From Antitrichia curtipendula (Eukaryota > Streptophyta > Bryopsida > Hypnales > Leucodontaceae): DNA of 64,000 nucleotides. The stretch lies in contig OX579638.1 in assembly GCA_951230915.1 (NCBI GenBank), positions 24,632,696-24,696,695 of the forward strand, in the 5' to 3' direction. Under the pieces are notes generated by a model, which saw nothing but the letters and a program-made list of their open reading frames with translations, ran no database searches and was not told the DNA's origin. Position 1 is the stretch's first letter, and every line of letters begins with the position of its first letter. Below, in pieces: positions 1-10,428 of the stretch. The position numbers and the translations under genes were made by a program.

Positions 1-1079
1 CCTGAATTGTTGTTGAGGTTTTTTTTATGGACGTGATTGGAGAGAGCTTGGTTGAGCATGAATTGGGTAGGAGTGGTTTTGCCGCATTCCGCTCGGACGG
101 CTTTGCTAATCAGGCTGTCACGGAAGCACCTTCGTGCTGCTTCCTCCGCCACCTGCAAATAATGATGTACGTTAGGAAGCTCGGTAACGTCAATACTTTG
201 ACTGTCAGAAAATATGTCTAAAATAATGTGGGGAACGACAGGGGTAGCGACACAAGACATGAAGGGCACGTTGTTACCTGGGATTCGGTTCCCGAGCACT
301 GAGCCATCGTGCCAGCCAAGTCTCTGAGGAAGTCGGCAATGGGCTTGTGTGTGACGGGATCAATACCCATGTCGCACAGCTTTTTCTTCAGCCGGGTGTT
401 CCAATGATTCTTGATGTCATTATCGGTTCGGCCGGGCATTTGTGTAGCTATGAGGGACCATCTGTGGGCCAGGACAGGCATGCCAATTGCTGTCTAGTGA
501 GCTCATTTCTTGCAATCAACCATTATATTCAAAAAGAATGAATTCCCAGCTAGCACCACCAAAACCTGGAAAAATAAATATTTGTATAGCGTAAAGTTGT
601 TGTCTGAGTACGTAGTTGATTTCAACCGTAGTTTCCAGGACACTGATATAAAGTTACGAGACTGTTTCAGCTCAATTGATTGATTACCTGCTTCCATGAG
701 CTGCATGGAGTTGCACAATAAGATCCTCTTCTTCAGGGGTGAAACTTCCGTGTCGTATATCAGGTCGCAAATAGTTTGTCCAGCGCAAACGACAGCTCTT
801 CCCACACCTCTGAAGACCTGCACAACATCAAGTGGTGATTTAGCTCAATACAAAGTTTAAGTACAAAAATCTCGTTGACTTAATTCCATAATTAATTAGA
901 TAACCACAAATTCGATTAGATTGATCTCTAGCGACGTACGTACCTGCTTTCTTCCCAACGCTGCGCCAGTGGCCTGTCCCATACGTTTCCACATATTTTC
1001 GAAGTTTCTCATCCTCCTCGGCTGTCCACGCTCCTTTCCGAACGTCTTCGACGTTCGACCTCGACACAAGTCTCGTCAT
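1..1079 (-). CDS. R2R3-MYB transcription factor, 3' end beyond window
   Basis: Nuclear DNA-binding regulator. Four exons can be joined in phase: 1079-944, 817-688, 461-278, and 152 to the left edge, all with GT-AG introns (126, 226 and 125 bp). At least 200 residues are present and the frame is still open at position 1, so the C-terminal region is missing. R2 carries Trp at residues 18, 38 and 58. R3 starts with Phe71 in place of Trp and has Trp90 and Trp109, which is normal for plant R2R3 proteins. Introns 1 and 2 fall at the conserved AG|L and S|RW sites. After R3 comes the motif [13 protein letters not shown], which from family knowledge is seen in MYB35/MYB80-like anther regulators, so that clade is an inference. 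The bHLH-interaction signature in R3 is not complete (Gln81 where Arg/Lys is expected). ATG 1079 is the first Met in frame before the repeat. Exon 4 encodes an Ala/Arg-rich start that I do not recognise. Confidence 0.9.
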
Positions 1080-1427
1080 CTCAGTAAGAAATCAAAGGCA
1101 GTGGACTTAAATTAACGCGTTGACCTGGGGCTTACGTCGATACCACTGACAACTCAATCCCAGCTAATACCACCACAACATGCAGTGCCGGAGCTACAGA
1201 ATCACTGGATTGAATGAAAATGATACTACTACTCCCTGTGGATTACTACGAAGAAGGCGTTACTAATGAACTGCTTGAGACTCAACACATACAGCCAGAA
1301 GAGGGGCGTTGCTTCCGGACGCTCATGCAACCAACAAGGAGATATAGGAATTCCTACAGCACTTGAGAGAGACTGAAACATTCGCTAAGCCAGGGCTCGT
1401 CGAGCATTCAGTGGATGAACTATCTCC

Positions 1428-1436
1428 ATATATACC
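1428..1436 (-). promoter_or_regulatory. possible TATA box for the MYB gene
   Basis: On the minus strand this reads GGTATATAT, about 350 bases upstream of the MYB start codon. It would imply a 5' leader of roughly 320 bases. Many AT-rich stretches occur in the window, so this is only a candidate. Confidence 0.2.
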
Positions 1437-3009
1437 AAACACTACTTTACTTTATCCACAACAACCAGAAGTCGGCTGTGTCTGCAATTAAGCTCTAGGT
1501 GTATACTCCCCAGCCCCTCGTGGCGTCCGTCAACAAGTACGTACACACACCGGAATTCCGCGAGGGAACACGGACCACTGAAGGTGGTTAAGCACCTTCC
1601 ACGGCGGCCAAGCGAGGCGACTGAAGCAAGAATTCTCTAAAGAATTATCTAATGATTATTTAAACGAAGCCCCCAACACGAGGCATGGAACTGGGGATGC
1701 AACTAGTATTCTAGAACTGCAGCCATGGAATGATCGCGAGCTACGGCTGGGATGCCAGGCAAGTACGTTTTCCGACACTAGCTAGTAGTCGGATAATACA
1801 AGCATACTCCGCCAGCCTTGTAAGTTGCACTAGCAGCACTAGTGCTCCAATTCCATCCGCTAGAGGCGAGGGAGGCGGCAGCAGCTGCTTGTTGAAGCGT
1901 TTTTTTGGCAATTGGTGCTAGTTGCACCTGCCGCAATGAAATGGAAGATGCTGGCCTAGCTAGCTGGGGAGCACTTCAAGTTCTTACTAGCTCTAAAGCT
2001 CTAAGATTCACGACTGCGAGAGAGCTAGATCGAGGGAGACTCCTGGGATTTCCTGGCTGGCCAAATATATGACTGCATGCTCTGTTTGACTTGCCCCAAA
2101 TGTCTGCCAAGCCAGTCTTGTTCGTTGAAGACTTGCTTCAGGTTTAGGAGGGCTGGGCAGGCGGGCTGCTGGTTGGCTGTCGGAATGACTGGGTGGGTAT
2201 CAATTCCAGGGTATCAACATAATGTACCCGCCACCATTGCAGCAACAAGTCACGCTCCAGAAGACCCGCTGTTCACGCCACGTGAACCGCGGCCTCAAAT
2301 CACCTCAGCGGTGACGCTAGCCCATGAAAACTGATTGTGAGAATAATCAACTCAACTCCAGCAAAAAGGCCCGAACCAGTTTTGTTCTCTCAAGACTAAG
2401 ATAATTCGGGTTCCAGTGGTGGGATCTTGTGAGGAATTGTTTAAGGATGGAGAGAGGGTTCCAGAGCACTTCCTTTAGCAATCTGTTTTGGGGGGAGACT
2501 ATGATTGAAATGAGTTTTGTGTTAGGGAGCAGTTTTTGAGGAGGGCTTACTGTTGCCTTATTGGTGGTGAACAGGGCTTGACACTGTGGCGAGGGCAGTT
2601 TCAGCACCAGTGAGTAACCTCCTGCTCCTAAAAAGGCAAGAAGCTATTCTAGGAGAGGTTGTGTCCTTGTAGCAGTAGGAGCTTGCTTTTTGAATAAGGT
2701 CCTACTCAAACTTCCTCATAGGTAGCTTCTCTTAATGTAAAGGATTTCTCTCCTTCAAATCAAGGTTAGCCAACAATTATTCATGTAATTGGTTTTTGGC
2801 TTCAAGTAAAATCATTTCCTGAACACTCTTGTTTAAGTAACTAGTAATTAGGTATAGTTGGATGGGATGGCTCGTAACTATTGTAGCTCTTGTAGTTACC
2901 TTGCCAATCTTCAGTTGAAAAATGTTGTTCCAAGCTAACGTTGTGTCACTATCTGGGATTGTAGGCAAGCTTGAAATAAAATGATGTTCTAAATTTTCAA
3001 AGTCATGGT

Positions 3010-3252
3010 TATAATTGTATTAAGAACCAAATCTTGGTTTTATGTTTAGTTGCATTTATTTTTACCTTGTTGGGCAAGGTCGGAAAAAAACTTTTTCTTT
3101 TAACTTCAAATGTTTTAATCTTTTAATCTGTGTCGTCATAGTTTTTGAAATTTTTTACACACACTCCTATAGTAGTTTAGTACAATTTGTATAGTTGAAT
3201 TTGAAAAAAAAGACTTTTCTACCCAAATGTGCCTTGGTCCTTTAGGGGTTAA
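3010..3252 (+). repeat. 3' end of a TTAA-type element (copy B1)
   Basis: The stretch ends in TGGTCCTTTAGGGG followed by TTAA (3249-3252). This is the mirror of the CCCCTAAAGGACC ends seen at 6302 and 16611. The preceding 200 bases are alignable by eye with 14900-15119, which ends the same way. I could not find a matching 5' end upstream, so the copy is truncated or its left end has decayed. Confidence 0.5.
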
Positions 3253-5442
3253 AATGAACCAATAATCTCAACACCTTTTAAAATGTGATGCAATTTTGCT
3301 ACCAATATTCTATAACTTTGATTGTATCTTAGTTGTCTTAAATAGTCAATGCCAATTCTTTCTCCATGATTCTTCATATAGACACATGTATTGGTGTTGA
3401 AATTTCAACGCATGACAAGTCGACAACGAACAAAAATATTCTCCCTCTTGGATTGCACCATGATGGGGTCGGAGCTTTCCTTCAAGCCTTATTGAATAAT
3501 GTTCTTATGAAGTTCTTCTTTTTCGATTATTTTACAGTTATTATTTGATGTTTGGAGTCCAAGATGGGATGTCACGTTGCTGCCTAGGAAAACACCCAGC
3601 CACCCAGTTCAGTTCCCATCCTTCCTCCTCCACCGTACCATTCCAATTCAATTCACAGACTTGTCCCATCAGGTGCAACACAGAAATAGTCCCATAGATG
3701 ATCGAAAGATCTGCCCGGCCCGTCCGTGCATGCCCATTGGTCTTTTGCCAGTCAGAAGAGCGATGTGGCCAGCCATGAGTGCTTGGACGTTTCCGTCCAA
3801 AAAATGCTTTCATTGACCAGGTCTATTTGTCAAGGATGGATAATATTCTAAAAGCAGGAGGAGGTTCGACAAAGGCTAGAAAACAAAACACTCGCAGATA
3901 GAGAAAAACAACGCTCGTCAGTCATATGAGTGGAACTTCAAATTTATTCAAGAAAACAAAAACGTTGTAATGCTGAATCGAACAACAGCAAGCTAGCTAA
4001 TTAAGTCAATCGGAACTGATACGATTCCGGCCATTGACTGAGACGACTGAGCTAGGCGCGCGCAGACTGGCCGGGACCTGCCAGTTTCCAGACTGAAGTA
4101 TTATTATTAATTATAAGTTTGTAACCTTTCGATCATGATCGCAACAAGAGCTTCAATCGGCGTGTGTACAGTAACTTTAAGTTAAACTTATAACTTAATA
4201 AGAAACTGTGTGCAGTATCATATATAAAAACAGTGAACTTGGGAGATCGGTGGGTCCGATCGAGTATTTTAATTTTCCATTGTTTTTCTTCCGAGAATGA
4301 TCAACTGTAAGTCAGACTGCTAAAATTGTTAACTATTTGTGGCTTCCATCCTAATGCTGCACGTGACTGGGTCGGTAATCTCATCGACAGCACATTTTAG
4401 TTGTGGTCATTAGACGTGACAGTGGTAATCATCAGCAAAAGACGTCACAGTAGAGACCATCAGCAGAGGCCGGCGTCAGAGTCAGTCTAAGATCGATAAC
4501 TAACTTACTCAGGCTGGACACTTTAAGGTTTGTTGACCTAATTACCACACATCTAAGATTAGTTGCCTTTCCATTTTAATTTATTGCAGTTTGTTACATA
4601 AATGAATTATAATTAGTGACTGTGAGTTATCTGAACAGTGCAAAATCTCCTCACACTAACTGTCTTAGATAATTGTTGGATGAAATTTTGGATGGAAGTT
4701 GGCTTTTAATCACATCAAATGTTGGAGAAAATATGGAAATAGTGTGGAGCACACTATATTGGTTTTATATAAAATACTTTGATTACCATGTTAGTAATTC
4801 TATTGTGGATCACTCTAATTGACTTGACTTATGTAATTGACTTGATTTGTGTAGTAGAGTCTACACAGGTTTGCCAAAATAAATATTGTGTAGAAAGTGC
4901 AATTAGGCAAATCATGTCATTTGTATCACATAAATGTTGCCTTTGCATCACAAAGAATCACATAAATACTTTAGATAATTCTTGTATTTACCATACAAAA
5001 GAAACGCAATTGTTTCAATCCTTATTAGGAGTTAATTCTTAAAACCAAGGTTGTCCGGATCACGTCAAGTCACAACCTTAGGATGTCACAATGTGTGACG
5101 TGATATGACCCTGAAGTCCATCATGATGGAATATTCTAACTATTTGGATGGAATATAATAAAATTCTTTAGGAAAGAACAACATATATTAGACTAACTTC
5201 TTAAATAATAGTGATACATCTAATTTTTCATCCATGATAGCCAAAAAATAGGAAGCAAATATAGGCCAAAAATTTAGAATTTAGGATTAGGGTTGTCAAG
5301 ATTTTGACAAAATCTTGATGGAATCATGATGTGTAATGACGTGACATGACATCATAAAGTAAAAACTCAAAGTCACGTCAAGATATACAATCCTAGCTTA
5401 AAAGGATTTGAATACATTTGTCCTCTTAGTGTAAAGTGTATT

Positions 5443-6301
5443 TTAATCCCTAAAGTCCCAAGGCCTTGTTTTCATCAAAAACAATTCAAAATTGTCATTT
5501 CTATAGAAACAAAGCAAAAAAAAAAATTAATGTGTGTTTTGTATATCTAACCATAAAATCTTGTACTAGACTAGTATAGAAATGTGTGCAAGAAATTTCA
5601 CAAACTTGACCATATAGATTACAAGATATTTGCTTTTCAAATGAAAAAAAGAAGTTCTTTTGTACCTTGCTCAATTGCATTTTTTGACTTAGAACCTTTT
5701 TAACTTATAAATTTTGCTCTACTGATTTTGAGTTTTGAATTTTATATGATAAAAATTTGATTTGAAAGTCTAGAAAAAAAAATTCAAAAAACACACACTT
5801 AGTTTTCATTCATTAAACAATTGTTAAGTAGAAGTAGGTTCAAAATTGAAGAAAAATCTAATTTGTTAATATCTCTAAAATAGAATTAAAATACACTAAT
5901 CTCAATAGTGAGATTGTTTTAGCAAAAAATCTCAACTGTGTGGAAAAAAAAATTTGATTTAAGAAAAAAATTGAGGTTAGAATTGAATCCTACAAATTAT
6001 TTTTTCAAGAAGATGCTCTAATTGTTTATAACTTTCACATAACAAATCCAAATGAAATAAATCAAAGCTTCACGTATACAAAAACATTAAAATCTATAAC
6101 ATTAGCTTTCTAAAAAGTTTTTTTGTGCCCTAACTTTTGCTCCTGGGCTTTGTTTGAAATAAAAATTATATTTTTAGAAAGTTAATGTGTTTTTCTATCT
6201 TCACAAAAAAAAATAAAAAAATCACGACAAATATTGAGACAAGAGAGCTTGCCCAAAATTCATTGTGTCCCCCAAAGGGACAATGGGACTTTAGGGATTA
6301 A
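5443..6301 (+). mobile_element. TTAA-flanked non-autonomous DNA transposon, copy A1
   Basis: The element spans 5447-6297 (851 bp), with TTAA at 5443-5446 and 6298-6301. Its ends are inverted repeats: TCCCTAAAGTCCCA at the left and the exact complement at the right. It has no coding capacity. TTAA target duplication with CCC...GGG ends is the hallmark of the piggyBac superfamily (established knowledge), so this is best called a piggyBac-like MITE. Related copies lie at 22187-22966 and in the cluster at 52973-54192. They share internal blocks such as the CATCAAAAACAATTC region near 5475 and a reverse-strand GGGAGCAAAAGTTATG-like block. Confidence 0.7.
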
Positions 6302-6530
6302 CCCCTAAAGGACCATTGTCCCTTTGGGGGACAAATGGCATTTCGGGCATGTACCTGCGGGCTGAATTTTTTATATTATTTTCTGAAACTTTTATCGAAG
6401 ATGTAGAATGAAGAGACGTACGTGCAGGTCAAATTATTTTGTGATTTCGAGCTTCTAGCAAGAAGTTATGCACTTTTTTTTTTATCAAAACTAGGGGACA
6501 AGGGGCAGTGCGGGCAATGGCTCTGTCCAC
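6302..6530 (+). mobile_element. partial TTAA element abutting A1
   Basis: It begins directly after the TTAA shared with A1 and reads CCCCTAAAGGACCATTGTCC. The first 33 bases are the near-complement of the last bases of A1, so the joint forms an imperfect palindrome at 6268-6333. The interior (to about 6530, with an echo GGGGACAAGGGGCAGTG near 6494) has no gene. No second TTAA boundary is clear, so the right end is uncertain. Confidence 0.4.
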
Positions 6531-7411
6531 TTAGATTGCATTGACTACCTCAAGGGTAGTCCGGGGGGCATGAGGAGGGGAAAGGGGTCGGGCAGTGAAT
6601 TCCAAGATGAAGTAACGAAGCCTGCGACAGCTGGAGGCCGGGAAAGGCAAGTAGCGCGGAGGTGGGCCAGCGGTGCTCAGGACCACGGGAATCAGGCGAG
6701 GGAGGGAACGGCTACCGGTCAGAGGCAATGGCGACACGACAATAGGGGCGCAGCCACGAGTGACGGATTTCCTTGCGTTTGCTACATGTCCTCCTCCTAT
6801 AATGGATTTGGCGCGGTGGCGGCAGAGAATTAAAAGCCTGCTCCACATTTTTATAAGGCCGCCTCCAAATCTAATCTCATAGTGTTGTTCAATTTATAAT
6901 AATTGAAGGGAAATCTGTACAGAAACTAAATTTATAGAATGCCTGAATTTTTCATGGACACTTGTCATTGTCAGTTACTTCTAATTGGTTGGATCCATGG
7001 ATACTTTGTAACTGTAAGCCTGCAATGCAAGTTCAAGCATTGAATACCATCATTTTCTGTAAATGCATGTCATTGGAAAATCAACCTACTTCTACCTTAC
7101 AGTAGGGCCTAAACAACCTCTAGCAGTAATGCATTCATGCGTTGTGATAGTTGTATGAGCTACGTTTTGTAGCTTCAACCATGCCTTCTTGAACTTGTGT
7201 AAGTTGTGGTACCTCATGTGTAGATGTTGCACGTCTCTGAAATTGTGAGAGGTTCATGTGCTGATGAAGGACTATACATCTCTGTGGCTCTACTTTCTTG
7301 AGAGACTTTAGTGATTCTTGCTTGCCTTGCTGTATTGTGTGTAATTGAACTATAGCACTTCAAGTGGACAGTAGAATTTCAATAGTCACAAGACCATTCC
7401 CTGCTTCAATC
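6531..7411. other. spacer, no supported gene
   Basis: GC-richer from 6550 to 6830, then AT-rich. Both strands carry overlapping low-complexity Arg/Gly- or Pro-rich frames without splice context or recognisable domains. I see nothing functional here. Confidence 0.5.
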
Positions 7412-8166
7412 ATGCCTAGACAGAGGGGAAGCAAACGAATTTGCAGTGAGGTAAGGCCATCGACATTGCAAAGTCCTCTTGTTCATTGCCATTGTCAAAT
7501 TCTTGTTCTCTAAGCATGCATCAGAACTCATAGCACAGAGGTAAAAATTAAGTTTCCAACATACCGATGCTTTCTATTTTGTGACTTTTGTCTGTACAGG
7601 TAGCATGGGACGGGCTTCCAATGCGAAGAAGTTGCCGCTTCCTTGATCAGGGGGCATCGACAAGTAGAAGTTCACCGCCTCCATGTTCAATTGCTACAGA
7701 AGAACTTGCGCCCTCATCTCCATCCACGAGATATCCGACACCCGAGTACGTGCCTCCCCTTCTAGGAGGTGAGAACGATTTTTTTTATCTAAGTTCACAG
7801 CACATAATTGGCGAAGATGATGCAGACGTCATTAGCAAATATGATGCAGATTTTCTTGACAGCCAATAGCATTGTCTTCTGGGTACAAACTCATTTTCGG
7901 AAGAATTATCCGAAGACGATTTTGATGAAGGCGATTATGCAAATGAAAAAACTAAATCGCTTGAAGAATTGCTTTGGCTACTCGAGATGCTTTACAATTC
8001 CCAGAGCGCATCCCAGATTGCAGCCCGTAGACAGAAGAGGACGCGATTAGGAGACGACGAAAGCAGCGTCAGATTTCCAGTCCACGTGGAAGTGGACTGC
8101 AACGACCCGGACCCACGAAATCCTACCACTGTAGCGGAATTGGGCCCTCCAACAACGGTAGGTTAG
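7412..8166 (+). pseudogene. broken two-exon gene for an acidic protein of unknown function
   Basis: An ATG at 7412 opens a 13-codon exon (7412-7450) that ends in a good donor (AG|GTAAGG). The second exon begins at 7600 after CTGTACAG, in the same phase. The reading frame then runs 189 codons to a TAG at 8164-8166, except for one internal TAG at 7867-7869. The text before and after that stop is of the same character (Ser/Pro-rich, then rich in Asp and Glu around 7890-7960, then Arg-rich), which suggests one original protein of about 200 residues. CAG to TAG by a C-to-T change would explain the stop. I do not recognise a family. An acidic N-terminal region resembles those of transposases such as the piggyBac relic downstream, but there is no sequence match that I can see. 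Confidence 0.45.
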
Positions 8167-8209
8167 TCAGAGTCTAACCTGTTGTTTTTTTGTTTGGTTT
8201 TTTATTTAT

Positions 8210-8282
8210 TTTTTAAAAATTTTAAAAATTTTAAAAAATTTTAGTTTTAGTTTTAGTTTTAGTTTTAGTTTATTTTTTTTAG
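8210..8282. repeat. AT-rich simple repeat with TTTTAG units
   Basis: Runs of AAAAATTTT are followed by five to six TTTTAG units between the broken acidic gene and the reductase copy. A plain low-complexity tract. Confidence 0.7.
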
Positions 8283-8292
8283 TGATTTTATT

Positions 8293-10428
8293 ATGGGCCC
8301 CGTTGGAAACGCAGACGCTCCCAACATTGGGAACGTCGGCGTTTCCAGCAGGGAACGCCTAGATTATGGAACGCGGGGAACAAGCGCAAACACACTGGCG
8401 GTGGTGACTGGGGGCAACAAGGGCAATGGCTTGGATTGGCTTGGAGATCGTGCGGAGACTAGCGCAAGAGGGGCTCACGGTGATCCTAAGTTCCTAACTG
8501 CTCTTGACGAGCGGTGGGGCTGAACTCCACGCAGGATCGCCGGAGCTGCGTTTGCAGGGGTTCCTGAACGTGGTGTTTTGGAGACTGGACATCAGCAGCG
8601 AAGACTCCGTGGAGGATTTCACAGAGTGGATTGGGGGTACGTATGGTAGCCTGACTCCGTGGAGGATTTCGCAGAGTGGATTGGAGGTACGTATGGTGGC
8701 CTGGACATCTTGGTGAACAATGCTGTGCTTTTTTATACTAATAGTAGATATGAAGGGGTAGTGGAAACGCTGAGAGTCAATTACCAGGGGACGATGGACG
8801 TGATTGAGAAACTGTTGCCCTTATTCCGATCGTCGCCTGCCGGAACACGAATTGTTACCATCTCCTCCTGGGCTGGACGGTTGATAGTGAGTATTCTCTG
8901 ACTAGTCTTGCCCTTCTTCATCCCAACTTGCAGTTTAACTTTTGACATATTTCCACAAACTACACTGACGGTTTTATTCTTTTGGTTTGGTTAGCTTTTA
9001 GTGTGCTTGTAGTTCTTTTATGTATAGTAGAACCACCCATTGTCAATCACTTAAGCGATCTGTGCATGTTTTGGAGCATTATATGGCATGTAAATTTTCT
9101 GCCATGTAGGAAGATAGAAATCAAGGGGATTGCAATTTTTTCTATCATTTTATGCCTTGAATTGAAATTACTATGAATTTTGGAAGTCGTTAGCTGGTCC
9201 AAACCTATTGTTGACATGTAGAGTCTTCCATTGCGGATCATTCAAGAACTATTTTCTGCTCACTGCTTTGGGACATGTGTCATGACTCGATTAGTCTTAA
9301 CTTTGAAAAGGAGAAAAAAAACATTCAAAGCTTGGGTTGAAAATTTATTGCAACCTTGGTTGGACATAGTACACCCTACAGGTTGGGGATGGGTCGCTGG
9401 TCGACAATGGGTGGTTCTACCATATATAGGACAAAGCAAGAAGGTGATTGAGCTTTTTTTTTCTTTCCAAAAGGACATGGGATCCATGATCGAGACACAT
9501 TTACCCCAGGGTGGCGTAGCGTCTAGCTAAATTCTAGCATTACCCTGAGAATACTACTCCAGGGTCTGCGAGAATTTTGAACGGGCTAGGTGATCTATTT
9601 GCTCGATCCAATTTTTTCGTCAACAGTAGTTGATGATTTGGCGGAATTTCCAGAACTTTTTATTTTCCAAGACACTTGTTCGGAACCTCAGATCCATGTC
9701 AACTGGTCCTAGCTAGTTTTTAGAGCACTATGCACTTGAAAGTCACAATGTCGGCGCTCTGAACCACGCCATTGTAATGAAAACAACTACCGCTTGCTCT
9801 TCTAGACAACTACCTTGCTAGCTAGCAAAGGGAACTCAACTAATGTGGATGCATCTGACCTTAAGCACATGTCCAGAACTTGAACAACAAGACTCTTCGG
9901 AGTCAACTGGAGGACGAGAGCGAGTTCGACCAAGACTTCCTGGACGCCACCTTGCAGCGCTATCTGTCCGCCTGTCGTTCCGGCCACGACCGCTTGTACG
10001 CCAGCAACGCCTACCGCTTCTCCAAAGCGCTCCTCAATGCGTTCCTCCGCTTGCTGTCCGAGAGACTAAGCGAGCGTCCTCCAGGACATCAAATTTGGGT
10101 GCACAACTGCCATCCGGGGTTTGTGCAGACCGACATGCACCGCCAGTTGGTGCAGGCTATGGACTACGAGACGTACAAGGAGCAAGTGGCAAAGGGGAGG
10201 TTCGGCAATGAAGAACTCATTTCGGTGGAAGAAGGGGTGGATACTCCGGTGTGGCTCTGCTTGGTGCCGCCAGGACTCATTCCCTCGGGGCTTTTGTGGG
10301 CACGAAGACAAAAGATGAGCTACAAGCTGGATCTAAATTTAAATATTTACGTTCAAAGGGTATTATTTAACATGTTCAAAGAAATGATATTTTCAATGGG
10401 AATTGTCCATGAGTTTCAAAAAAATTAA
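8293..10428 (+). pseudogene. short-chain dehydrogenase/reductase (carbonyl reductase-like) pseudogene
   Basis: Originally an NAD(P)H-dependent cytosolic reductase of the classical SDR family. Exon 1 runs from ATG 8293 to 8886, and exon 2 starts at 9877 after a 990-bp GT-AG intron, in phase. Visible family motifs are the cofactor loop TGGNKGNG (near 8405), LDIS (near 8588), NNAV (near 8715), TISSWAG (near 8860) and the catalytic YRFSK (near 10011). The C-terminal HPGFVQTDM motif (near 10110) is also typical. Two tandem duplications break exon 1: a 10-bp one at about 8423-8443 inside the cofactor loop and a 50-bp one at 8603-8702. Each shifts the frame and together they add 60 bp. A stop in the second frame segment and a C-terminus that runs on past the usual end add to the damage. 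The first 30 residues before the cofactor loop are unlike the usual short N-terminus. Confidence 0.8.
8603..8702 (+). repeat. 50-bp tandem duplication inside the reductase copy
   Basis: Units 8603-8652 and 8653-8702 differ at only a few positions (for example CACAG versus CGCAG and GGTAGC versus GGTGGC). The duplicated text encodes the DSVEDF...GGTYGGL part of the reductase. The duplication shifts the reading frame by two. Confidence 0.9.

Larger units (their letters stand above)
1080..5442. other. intergenic spacer, no convincing gene
   Basis: Positions 1080-2340 have moderate GC and form the upstream region of the MYB gene. The short reading frames there show no recognisable domain and no splice support. 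Positions 2341-5442 are increasingly AT-rich. Around 5045-5125 and 5283-5385 lies a degenerate repeat containing TGACGTGACATGACA-like motifs, related to sequence near 19330-19410 and 20276-20390. The 3' end of a TTAA element lies at 3010-3252 and is listed separately. Confidence 0.6.

Noticed and set aside
3541..3816. Overlapping 79- to 90-codon frames on both strands
   Set aside because: Open on both strands with no recognisable protein; chance in a GC-richer patch.
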